NCBI GenBank assembly: GCA_023382535.1
Contig: JAHDWA010000119.1
Span: forward strand, 1-19,700
Reading direction: 5' to 3'
From: Anaerolineae bacterium
Lineage (GTDB): Bacteria; Chloroflexota; Anaerolineae; 4572-78; J111
Length of the DNA stretch: 19,700 nt
Positions 1-6,731 of this stretch are shown here, in pieces. The position numbers and the translations under genes were made by a program. Numbering within the stretch: position 1 is the stretch's first letter; every line of letters begins with the position of its first letter. The notes under the pieces were generated by a model, which saw only the letters and a list, made by a program, of their open reading frames with translations, had not been told where the DNA came from and ran no database searches.

Positions 1-32
1 AAGACGGGTTGGTGAAACTGCCAACTCGTCTT
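1..32 (+). terminator. Hairpin at the window edge, probable terminator of an upstream gene
   Basis: Two 12-base arms (1-12 and 21-32) are complementary apart from one G-T pair, with an 8-base loop. The sequence that follows, GTGTTT, is only weakly T-rich, so this is a weak terminator or a leader hairpin of the next gene. The upstream gene lies outside the window. Confidence 0.4.
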
Positions 33-73
33 GTGTTTAACCAAGCTTTCAAGTTTCCAGAGAGGAATCGAAT

Positions 74-1270
74 ATGTTGGACAGAATCTTTCCCAATCAA
101 GCAACAACAAATGAACAAAACGATAATTCGCTATTCCTGCTGCCAGCCTTGCTCGGCGTGAGTCTTATGGTTCCAATGGTTGGAATTTTAAGTCTTCTTT
201 ATCTGTCCAGGAGCCGGCAGAAGAGGACGGCATCGGACAACACTTCGCCGACCGATGTGAACCGACAGGACGAAGAAAGACCCGGGTCCCTACCAAGTAG
301 AGGGCTACCCCAAGAATTCGATGTGACGCACGGTTTGTCCAGTCTGGATTTCAGTCCCACTTTGGAAGCGGCCGCTAAGAAATCAGTTTGGGTCAGGTAT
401 TATAACCTGTCTAAAAATGGGCGCTACCGAGTGGCAGCGGCCATCCTGGTCGAAATTGCAGGTGGCGAAGACCACAAGTCCGCTCATTGGCGAGGTGAGA
501 CCGAGGAGGCTGATGAACTGGAAATCATACTGGCCCGATTCAACGTCTGCCAGTATCAACCCGGCTGCTGGATGCACCAGGACGGTATCGCCGTCGAAAA
601 GGAACGCGAAATCCTTGAACTCGAGGCCAGCGCCGCCGTAATAGAGTTCACAAATAGCACCGGCATCCCAGTGGGGCGGCTCAAACCCTTCTTCCTTTCT
701 CTGGAAGATCGGGGCCGAGGCGTCATCGAGTTCGAGATAGGCGTGGATGTTCTCACTGCCAACAATTTCGGCGAGGACGACAGCCAGATGGGTGAAGAGG
801 TACAACTGCCGCAGGGCACCTGGCGTTATTCTCCTGACATGAGACCTGGGCATAACGGCTTTGAACCAGCAGAGCATCAGCGGCTCTGCCAGGAACTCAT
901 GGTGCGAGTGATCAAAGCGACCACGAATTACATTCTGGCAACGGGTAACATCGTTTCGGCTATTGGATTCCTGCCCAAACTGATCGACCAGGCCGGAGGG
1001 ACCGGTGCGGCGGTCGCTTTCGAATATGAGGATGAGGTGCGGATCTATCCTGGCTATTCGCTGGAAGAAGAGGTGGTTGAGGCAGAAATAGAAAAAGCAG
1101 CTGCTGATACGGCGTTAGCCGGCGAGGTAGTCGGTCAGGACAACCTGCCGCCAGAGGCGCTAGTGAGCGCGGTGGACGCAATAGCAGAGGTGAACGCACC
1201 TAAAGTGGCCCCACCCATCACAACCGCGGCTCCAGCAACAAAGCTTCCTGTATTAAAGAAAATAAATTAA
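74..1270 (+). CDS. Membrane-anchored protein of unknown function (398 aa)
   Basis: I do not recognise a family. The protein has one hydrophobic segment at about residues 20-45, followed by a basic stretch (SRSRQKR), so it is probably anchored by its N-terminus with the bulk in the cytoplasm. Residues 50-85 are polar and look disordered. A globular alpha/beta part runs from about 95 to 335, with a moderately conserved-looking core (WVRYYNLSKNGRYRV). The tail, about 335-398, is rich in Ala, Glu and Pro and is low complexity. The ATG start is supported by GAGG eight bases upstream. The gene stands alone, is on the same strand as parAB, and ends at a strong terminator. The frame is open for 398 codons with coding-like composition, so the gene is real; the role is unknown. 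Confidence 0.8.
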   Translation: MLDRIFPNQATTNEQNDNSLFLLPALLGVSLMVPMVGILSLLYLSRSRQKRTASDNTSPTDVNRQDEERPGSLPSRGLPQEFDVTHGLSSLDFSPTLEAAAKKSVWVRYYNLSKNGRYRVAAAILVEIAGGEDHKSAHWRGETEEADELEIILARFNVCQYQPGCWMHQDGIAVEKEREILELEASAAVIEFTNSTGIPVGRLKPFFLSLEDRGRGVIEFEIGVDVLTANNFGEDDSQMGEEVQLPQGTWRYSPDMRPGHNGFEPAEHQRLCQELMVRVIKATTNYILATGNIVSAIGFLPKLIDQAGGTGAAVAFEYEDEVRIYPGYSLEEEVVEAEIEKAAADTALAGEVVGQDNLPPEALVSAVDAIAEVNAPKVAPPITTAAPATKLPVLKKIN

Positions 1271-1288
1271 TCCATAAGGGTTTTACAT

Positions 1289-1325
1289 AACCTCTCCCCC
1301 TGCTATATGCGGGGGGAGAGGTTTT
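1289..1325 (+). terminator. Rho-independent terminator of the first gene
   Basis: Perfect 12-base arms (1289-1300 and 1312-1323), mostly C on the left and G on the right, enclose an 11-base loop and run into TTTTT. It lies 19 bases after the stop codon of the gene ending at 1270. Confidence 0.9.
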
Positions 1326-2095
1326 TGAGTTTCGATCACAGATACCAGAGTGGACAACGATTGTAATCTTTGGTAACACCTACGGCATTTTTCGAGCCTC
1401 GAACCGGTTGACAGAGGCAAGGGGATGCCGATCCTATAGTTACCTACCACGTTCTTTATAGGTCTTTTTAATCATAATGAGGGCAACTCAGATGTTTCAA
1501 GTCCCAACTTACCCTTGTTATTGGCTCTAATTAGCTTCAAACGCAAAGAGCGCGAAATTATGGGTAAAGTTGATAACTAACGAATTTTCCTAAAATATAT
1601 CACTTTCCTTCTGCGAAAGTTTAGATGAGTTCAAACTCAAATAGTGGAATTTTCTGATGGGAGCGAGTGAAATAATCTCGCTCCTGCCAGTCGGGATGTA
1701 ACTGGTCAATAGTAGATGATAAACTTCGTATGATGAGGTACCTACAACCAGCGGGTATCTTCGCCAGCCTCCACTCGAAGCTGGTGACCCGCTGGGTTAG
1801 CCTGTCATCAAACTTGTTGTATAGCCGCTTGTAAAAAGTAGGCGCAGAATGGAAGCCTTGAACGGGGGCTCACCCAGTGGCCTGCGCCATTTGCCAGCTG
1901 TTTTCCACAGCCGGTTTCAAATGTGGCGATATCCATCAATTCCCGCTGAAGCAACGCCATCGCAAAGTTACCCCTGTATGTTAAAAAGAGCGGCCTGTGG
2001 CAATCAGGCGGCGCTCTCCCGGGAAAGATAAGAGTGCGCCAAATATATTGAAGTCGGAGAGCGCGTTAAGAATCGGTTAATGGTCAGGTAGCCAG
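1326..2095. other. Hairpin-rich intergenic region without a convincing gene
   Basis: No open frame here has protein-like composition with a ribosome site. Several small palindromes are visible: TTCGAG-C-CTCGAA at 1391-1403, ACTTTC/GAAAGT at 1602-1620, TGAGTT-CA-AACTCA at 1626-1639, an 8-base stem at 1660-1667/1677-1684, a large hairpin at 1747-1798, a 10-base interrupted stem at 1988-2016, and GCGCTCTCC/GGAGAGCGC at 2011-2064. A TTGACA at 1408-1413 has no well-placed -10 (TATAGT is 21 bases away). TTTTCCACA at 1901-1909 is one mismatch from a DnaA box. The density of stems suggests a single-strand-active region (oriT or single-strand origin) or RNA leaders, but nothing here proves that. Confidence 0.5.
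1747..1798. repeat. Large two-tier hairpin
   Basis: The outer stem pairs AACCAGCGGGT (1747-1757) with ACCCGCTGGGTT (1787-1798), with one bulged base. After a 5-base left-side bulge, an inner stem pairs CGCCAGC (1762-1768) with GCTGGTG (1780-1786), with one G-T pair. The loop is 11 bases. No T-run follows, so it is not a terminator. It could be a recombination site, a nicking or single-strand-origin hairpin, or an RNA element. Confidence 0.5.
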
Positions 2096-2416
2096 TCACG
2101 CAGCTAAACGATGAGCAATCGAGCGGGGCTTGGGAATGGCGCAGGCTTCATCGAGGGTCTCAAGGAATGAGGCTGCTTCTTCTTCAGCCACAACTTCGAT
2201 GGGCAGCCAACGCCACTCATCGCCAGACATAATCACCGTTTCAATTTCTTCCAGTGAAACACCAGTTTCCTCGAGCTTGCCATTATAAATTGATCCCACT
2301 TGCTCCCAGGTTAAGTTGTAGCGAAAGATCACCTGACCAGCATTATTCTCAAAAGCGTAAGCGTCATCCTACCATTGCCCATCATCATCTTTGAATTTTA
2401 ATCTTCTGAGTCTCAT
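2096..2416 (-). pseudogene. Small gene interrupted by an in-frame amber codon
   Basis: Reading leftward from ATG at 2416-2414 (GAAGG about 11 bases upstream), the first 15 codons end in DDDGQW, then TAG at 2371-2369. The same frame then stays open for 90 codons to the TGA at 2096, beginning DDAYAFENN. The part after the stop is acidic and protein-like (contains FRYNLTWEQVGSIYNG and EWRWLPIEVVAEEE). A GTG at 2332 could restart a 78-residue protein, but it has no good ribosome site. The simplest reading is a gene of about 105 codons broken by a TGG-to-TAG change. I do not recognise the family. It lies beside palindromic repeats and an insertion sequence, which fits a decaying segment. Confidence 0.45.
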
Positions 2417-2644
2417 GGTTCTTCGACCTTCAGCCGGGCTCATAATGCCTTGCGCGCTGCCACGACTTCGCTTTTCAAAACAAAATTGCAGGCCTCGCCC
2501 AGTATTTCGATTGGCCTTGAGCAAAGTAGCTACCTGAAACATCTGGCGAAATAACCTTCCAACCACTTCTTGCAAATAAAAAAGATTTGTTCCTCGTAAA
2601 GAACGCAAGCTTATGAGGGCATTGTCCAATTTCGTTTTAAACGA

Positions 2645-2764
2645 CCATCAGCTAAAGCTGATGGATTTAGAAAACATTCCGGCCTGGAGGCCGGCTAAAG
2701 ATAATGCGCCTGAAGGCGGTGGTTTTTACCACCGGCAAGACGCTTTCAGCGGGCTAAAGCCGCC
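2645..2764. repeat. Cluster of REP-like palindromes
   Basis: Four short palindromes occur within 120 bases: CCATCAGCT-AA-AGCTGATGG (2645-2664), CCGGCC/GGCCGG (2679-2694), GGTGGT/ACCACC (2718-2733) and an imperfect GCGGGCT/AGCCGC (2749-2764). GCTAAAG recurs at 2651, 2694 and 2753, in or beside three of the stems. Such clusters are typical of REP elements and the ends of small non-autonomous elements. Bases 2417-2644 and 2765-2832 show no gene. Confidence 0.55.
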
Positions 2765-2832
2765 AATTCGAAAATAACCTCATATTCATCCAAATTAGAA
2801 TACACCGGGATCAGAAGATAGCAAGAAACAGA

Positions 2833-2842
2833 CCCAATTTAG
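2833..2842. repeat. Left copy of the 10-base target-site duplication
   Basis: CCCAATTTAG directly precedes the left inverted repeat of the insertion sequence, and an identical copy follows the right end at 4117-4126. A 10-base duplication is within the range known for the ISAs1 family, and perfect identity suggests a fairly recent insertion. Confidence 0.9.
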
Positions 2843-4116
2843 CAGGGCAAGGGCAAGAATTATGTAAAAAATAGTAGTAGAAGAACCGATTGGGCAAAGT
2901 AGATCAAAAGGGTCATAATCATCCACAAGATATGCTCTGGCATAAGGAGTGGCCTAATGACCTCAAAACTCACTGAGACGATAGAGATCCAATTTGGTGA
3001 TATTGATGACCCACGTTACCACCATAGTCCACCCCATTTATTAGTAGATATTATCACCATCGCCCTATGTGCCATCATCAGTGGGGCCAATGATTGGGAA
3101 GCGGTGGCAGCCTTTGGGCGAGCCAAAGAAAGCTGGCTACGGACCTTTTTGCGCTTGCCTAACGGCATTCCCTCGGCTGATACCTTTGAACGGGTCTTTG
3201 CCCAAATTGACCCAGAGCAATTTCAAGCGAGTTTTATCAGGTGGGTGGCCACTCTCAGCCAACTGACGGCGGGAGAGGTGGTGGCGATTGACGGCAAAAC
3301 TCTCTGTAGTTCAGATGACCCCAGGCACGACGGCAAGGCGATCCATCTGGTCAGTGCCTGGGCCAGCCAGAACCGTTTGGTCTTAGGCCAAGTCAAGATT
3401 GACGATAAATCCAATGAGATTACGGCCATTCCTGAGTTGTTGGGCTTGCTGGCTTTGCCCGGTTGTATTGTCACCATTGATGCGATAGGCTGCCAGACGG
3501 AGATTGCCGCTCAAATTGTGGCTCAAGGCGCTGACTATGTCCTCGCCCTCAAACAGAACCAGGGGCATCTTTATCGAGAAGTCGCTCGTTTGTTCAATGA
3601 TGCCTTGACTGAACCAAGGCGGGGTATCCCGTTTGAGACCGCCCAAACGATCGAAAAGGGACACGGCCGGATTGAAAAACGACAAGCCTGGACCATTAGC
3701 CACCCCGATTACCTCAAATATCTTGACCCTACCGGACGCTGGACGGGCTTGGAGAGTGTCGTTAGAATTGATAGCCAGCGACAGTTTAACCACCAGCACA
3801 GCCAAGAGACCCGCTATTACATTTCTTCTCTGGCAGGTGAGCCTAACCAGTTGAATACCGCCGTTCGCACCCATTGGACCATTGAGAACCAACTTCACTG
3901 GGTCTTGGATGTCGCTTTTCGAGAAGATGACAGCCGAGTCCGTCGAGGCTATGCCCCTGAAAATTTGGCCGTGCTCCGCCATATGGCCCTTAATCTACTC
4001 AAACGAGAGCGCACCTCCAAACTCAGTATTCACAACAAACGTTTACGGGCTGCTTGGGATAATCACTACCTCCTTCAAATTTTATGCTTGTTAACATAAT
4101 TTATGCGCTCGCCCTG
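2843..4116 (+). mobile_element. Complete ISAs1-family insertion sequence (1274 bp)
   Basis: The ends are 23-base inverted repeats, CAGGGCAAGGGCA... at 2843-2865 and its counterpart at 4094-4116, matching at 19 of 23 positions. Both ends are flanked by the 10-base duplication CCCAATTTAG. One full-length transposase gene fills the element, and its stop codon lies inside the right inverted repeat. Removing the element and one duplication joins position 2842 to 4127. Length, ends and duplication size all fit an intact, possibly still active ISAs1 element. It separates the broken small gene from the parA promoter. Confidence 0.92.
2957..4099 (+). CDS. ISAs1-family transposase
   Basis: A DDE transposase of 380 residues, the usual size for this family. 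The N-terminal part (about 5-95) is the DDE-associated domain (DPRYHHSPPHLLVDIITIAL). The catalytic core follows, with likely acidic residues Asp112 in AIDGKT, Asp175 in TIDAIGCQ and Glu300 in HWTIENQLHW, the last in the conserved region that ends FREDDSR. The ATG has AAGGAG eight bases upstream. There is no frameshift or internal stop, so the protein should be functional. It catalyses cut-and-paste movement of the surrounding element by binding the 23-base inverted ends. Confidence 0.95.
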   Translation: MTSKLTETIEIQFGDIDDPRYHHSPPHLLVDIITIALCAIISGANDWEAVAAFGRAKESWLRTFLRLPNGIPSADTFERVFAQIDPEQFQASFIRWVATLSQLTAGEVVAIDGKTLCSSDDPRHDGKAIHLVSAWASQNRLVLGQVKIDDKSNEITAIPELLGLLALPGCIVTIDAIGCQTEIAAQIVAQGADYVLALKQNQGHLYREVARLFNDALTEPRRGIPFETAQTIEKGHGRIEKRQAWTISHPDYLKYLDPTGRWTGLESVVRIDSQRQFNHQHSQETRYYISSLAGEPNQLNTAVRTHWTIENQLHWVLDVAFREDDSRVRRGYAPENLAVLRHMALNLLKRERTSKLSIHNKRLRAAWDNHYLLQILCLLT

Positions 4117-4126
4117 CCCAATTTAG
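4117..4126. repeat. Right copy of the 10-base target-site duplication
   Basis: CCCAATTTAG follows the right inverted repeat and is identical to 2833-2842. Confidence 0.9.
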
Positions 4127-4244
4127 CTCTACTCTGTGCTCAATCAACTCCCAGATGAATGTATTGTTATACGAAATATCCTAAGCTAATCTGATTGAAA
4201 CAATTCTTCTATCTTCACAGGTCATAATTATTACTTACAAACTA

Positions 4245-4271
4245 TTTGAATTTGTCATAATGTGTTATAAT
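4245..4271 (+). promoter_or_regulatory. Extended -10 promoter of the parAB operon
   Basis: TGTTATAAT at 4263-4271 is a perfect extended -10 (TG, one base, TATAAT). The -35 is weak; TTTGAA at 4245-4250 is the best candidate, with a short 15-base gap. The surroundings are very AT-rich. GTCATAAT occurs twice nearby (4221 and 4254), possibly a binding site for ParA or ParB autoregulation. Transcription would start near 4278, about 43 bases before parA. Confidence 0.6.
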
Positions 4272-4320
4272 TGAATTAATTTCTGATATCAATAGAGCGG
4301 TTAATAAAGGAACAAGAATC

Positions 4321-5136
4321 ATGCAGATTATTGCCCTTTCTAATCAAAAAGGAGGGGTCGGAAAGTCAACCGTTGCTATCAACCTGGCGAGCGCTCTGGC
4401 ACGGGGCTATGGGCAGAGTTCCTCGACCGGCCAGGAGAAGCCACGCGTGCTACTAGTTGATGCCGACCCACAGGCAAATGTTAGCGCTGTCTTCCTAACC
4501 GCCAAATTTACCCTTGGACCTTTGGATGAGAATGTCACCACGGCTTACGAGGTAATTGTTCACGAAGCGCCGGCCCAGAAGGCTATCAAAACCATCGAAC
4601 TGGCGGCGAATGGCAGTTATCCGGCGGGGACGCTCCATTTGTTACCCTCGCACATTCGCCTGGCGCGGGCTGAATTGGAATTGATAGGGCAGTTGCGCAG
4701 GGAAGACCGGCTGGCCAGTGCCTTGAGGCAAATCAGTCAGGCCTACGATTTTATTATTATTGATTGCCCGCCCTCGTTGGGTATGCTAACCCTCAATGGG
4801 CTGATGGCGGCTCGCCAAGTGTTAATCCCGGTAGAACCCGGCTACTTCCCTTTGATAGGCCTGGGCTTACTACAAGATACGATTAACTCGGTCGCCAAGA
4901 TCAATAATCTAAAGGTCTTGGGGGTTGTACCAACAATAGTTAACCGGACGGTTGAAGCTCGGGAAACAATTGACGCCTTGCACCAGATGTTTGGCAATAA
5001 AATCCTGTCGCCGATTCCCAATAGAGTCGCCATCCGCAACGCCCACGCCGCCCAGACCGATATATTCGGCTATGAGGTCGGCGAGAGCGCCGAAGCTTTT
5101 ATCACGCTGGCTAGGGAGGTAGTCGCTCGTGGCTAA
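4321..5136 (+). CDS. parA: ParA-family partition ATPase
   Basis: A 271-residue ParA/Soj-type ATPase that drives segregation of the replicon over the nucleoid together with ParB. The deviant Walker A motif KGGVGKST lies at residues 10-17, Walker A' VDADPQAN at 46-53 and Walker [11 protein letters not shown] at 143-152. There is no N-terminal helix-turn-helix domain, so it is the short type, like chromosomal Soj or plasmid type Ib. The ATG is preceded by AAAGGA. The gene overlaps parB by 8 bases, so translation is probably coupled. A promoter lies just upstream. The partner and likely centromere are inside the next gene. Confidence 0.95.
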   Translation: MQIIALSNQKGGVGKSTVAINLASALARGYGQSSSTGQEKPRVLLVDADPQANVSAVFLTAKFTLGPLDENVTTAYEVIVHEAPAQKAIKTIELAANGSYPAGTLHLLPSHIRLARAELELIGQLRREDRLASALRQISQAYDFIIIDCPPSLGMLTLNGLMAARQVLIPVEPGYFPLIGLGLLQDTINSVAKINNLKVLGVVPTIVNRTVEARETIDALHQMFGNKILSPIPNRVAIRNAHAAQTDIFGYEVGESAEAFITLAREVVARG

Positions 5137-6586
5137 AAAGAGACCCTCTTTCAGTACCGTCGTCGCCTTTATGAGCGACGAGACACAGGCTAAGTTTGAA
5201 GACCAGGAACAACCACAGCTGCTGTCAACTGCCTCTTTAGAATCGATCCTACCTGACCGGGGCCAGCCTCGACGCTTGTTGCCTCCTGACCTGGCTGAGG
5301 CCCTGGCCCGTGGCGACCTATCCCGAGTGGCCGCTTTGCAGGAGTGGATACACCGGGCCGAAAGCGAAACCGCCGAGGCCGGCTTGCGTCGCAATATTCG
5401 CGAATTGAAGCGGCTGGCCGACAGCATCGAGCAACATGGGTTGATTAGCCCTATCTCTGTCCGTCCCCCCACACCGGACGAGGCGCTGCCGCCCGGCGTA
5501 GAGTATTTAATTGTCACCGGTGAGCGACGCTTTTGGGCGCACGTTTACTTGCTCAGCGAGGGCAAACAGATTCGAGAAGGTGAAACTCTAACCGAGCCAA
5601 GTGAAATCAAGATTACTCTGGCTCGCCGTGGTGTTTCGATCAGAGCGCATCAATTAATCGAGAACTTACTGCGAGAGGACATCAATGCGGTAGAGCGCGC
5701 GCGCGGCATGTGGGCGCTACGTTATGAGTTGTCGGGGATTAATGTAACTTCGCCTCTGCCTGAAGCCATTGAGGAAGACGATGATGTGAACTTAAGTTCA
5801 CATGACACCGGAGCAGACCAGGCTACCAATGTGAACTTAAGTTCACATGGAATGAATGAGGTTCAGACGACTGACGTGAACTTAAGTTCACATGACACCG
5901 GAGTAGACCAGGCGGCCGATGAGAACTTAAGTTCACATGGCCTGGCCCTCTGGTCTGAGGTGGAGACGCTGCTGGGTATCTCCCGGCGTTATCGTATCTT
6001 TGTTACTTCTACGCTTAATCTCTGTCAGGAGGCCCAGGACCTCATCGCTGCCCACGATTTAGCCGAACTCACCATCCGCCCAATTATCCAAAAACTAAAA
6101 AACAAGCCGGAGTTGCAGGTAAAGGCGCTCACACAAGTTATTGAATGGCAAAAAGAAAATGAGGAAGAAGGTGGGCCGGGGGTTTCGGTGGTGGCTTCGG
6201 TTAAAGAACTGGTTGAGCAATTATTAACTAACGAGGAAACCGGGCAAGAGTCCATGGCGACGCCCGCCATTCCCAAGCGATTTCGAGCGGTCTCATCTGC
6301 TCCCGTGATCCGCTTTCGTAATAAAGTCCGGCAGACGCTGGATTTCTTGAGTCGTCTAAAAGATACGGATCGCGCCGGGTTGACCGAGGCGCTCTACCAA
6401 GATGATTTTACCGATGTGGTGGTTGACCTGCGCAATCTACAGCAACAACTTGAAGTTATTCTAAAGGAAGTAATGCGCCGGCGACCGGCAGAGCCAGAGA
6501 TGCCCGCGCTGATTACAACCACCAGCGAATCGAGCGAATCAACGCCCGCAGAGTCGGATAATACTTCAGCAGACAGGTTGGGCTAA
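5129..6586 (+). CDS. parB: ParB-family partition protein carrying an internal repeat array
   Basis: A 485-residue centromere-binding protein. The N-terminal ParB/Srx-type domain has [10 protein letters not shown] at 40-49, the GERRFWA motif at 131-137 (the ParB CTPase signature GERRxRA) and [20 protein letters not shown] at 174-193. A helix-turn-helix region follows the insert ([16 protein letters not shown] and on, about 276-320), and the C-terminus, about 395-455, is probably the dimerisation part. Between the N-domain and the HTH, residues about 219-270 are four 15-residue repeats with the core VNLSSH. These repeats encode the 20-base palindromes described separately. The start is GTG at 5129, with AGGGAGGT eight bases upstream, inside the end of parA. 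The family usually has about 280-350 residues, so this protein is long, mainly from the insert and the tail. Confidence 0.92.
   Translation: MAKKRPSFSTVVAFMSDETQAKFEDQEQPQLLSTASLESILPDRGQPRRLLPPDLAEALARGDLSRVAALQEWIHRAESETAEAGLRRNIRELKRLADSIEQHGLISPISVRPPTPDEALPPGVEYLIVTGERRFWAHVYLLSEGKQIREGETLTEPSEIKITLARRGVSIRAHQLIENLLREDINAVERARGMWALRYELSGINVTSPLPEAIEEDDDVNLSSHDTGADQATNVNLSSHGMNEVQTTDVNLSSHDTGVDQAADENLSSHGLALWSEVETLLGISRRYRIFVTSTLNLCQEAQDLIAAHDLAELTIRPIIQKLKNKPELQVKALTQVIEWQKENEEEGGPGVSVVASVKELVEQLLTNEETGQESMATPAIPKRFRAVSSAPVIRFRNKVRQTLDFLSRLKDTDRAGLTEALYQDDFTDVVVDLRNLQQQLEVILKEVMRRRPAEPEMPALITTTSESSESTPAESDNTSADRLG
5784..5938. repeat. parS: Four 20-bp palindromes at exact 45-bp spacing inside parB: candidate parS centromere
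   Basis: ATGTGAACTTAAGTTCACAT is a perfect 20-base palindrome at 5784-5803 and 5829-5848. Copies at 5874-5893 and 5919-5938 each have one mismatch, both in the left arm. Starts are exactly 45 bases apart (three intervals), which keeps all copies on about the same face of the helix and in the same reading frame. The 25-base spacers diverge much more than the palindromes; the first and third are similar. Perfect dyad symmetry is not needed to encode the peptide VNLSSH, so the sequence is best explained as a protein-binding site, most likely parS for the ParB encoded by the same gene. No other copy was seen in the window. Confidence 0.85.
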
Positions 6587-6645
6587 GACCGCTCAGACGC
6601 AGTTTAGAGGGGGAAATTTGCTTTCGCCACCGTCCACCAAACTTT

Positions 6646-6667
6646 GTCTCTGGACAGTCTCTGGACA
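6646..6667. repeat. Tandem 11-base repeat between parB and rep
   Basis: GTCTCTGGACA occurs twice in direct tandem, at 6646-6656 and 6657-6667, in the 145-base gap between the convergent ends of parB and rep. No clear terminator hairpin is visible in this gap. The function is unknown. Confidence 0.6.
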
Positions 6668-6731
6668 AACATAAGGCGCAGCAAAGGTAAACAACGATAA
6701 CTTACTCATTAGGTCTATCAGCCCTTTGTAA

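Noticed and set aside
383..877. 164-codon open frame on the minus strand inside the first gene
   Set aside because: It is antisense to a better gene with a ribosome site and membrane anchor; no ribosome site of its own. A codon-usage shadow.
1741..1805. Possible integron attC site at the two-tier hairpin
   Set aside because: The stem layout is suggestive, but the required ends RYYYAAC and GTTRRRY are not matched (GTTAGCC on one side, CTACAAC on the other), and there is no cassette array or integrase.
1901..1909. DnaA box TTTTCCACA as evidence of an origin at the left end
   Set aside because: A single one-mismatch box can occur by chance and there are no iterons or initiator gene nearby; the iteron array in rep is much stronger evidence.
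1849..2031. 60-codon plus-strand frame
   Set aside because: No ribosome site and composition unlike protein; the region is full of hairpins.
3383..3982. 199-codon minus-strand frame inside the transposase gene
   Set aside because: Fully covered by the recognisable ISAs1 transposase; antisense shadow.
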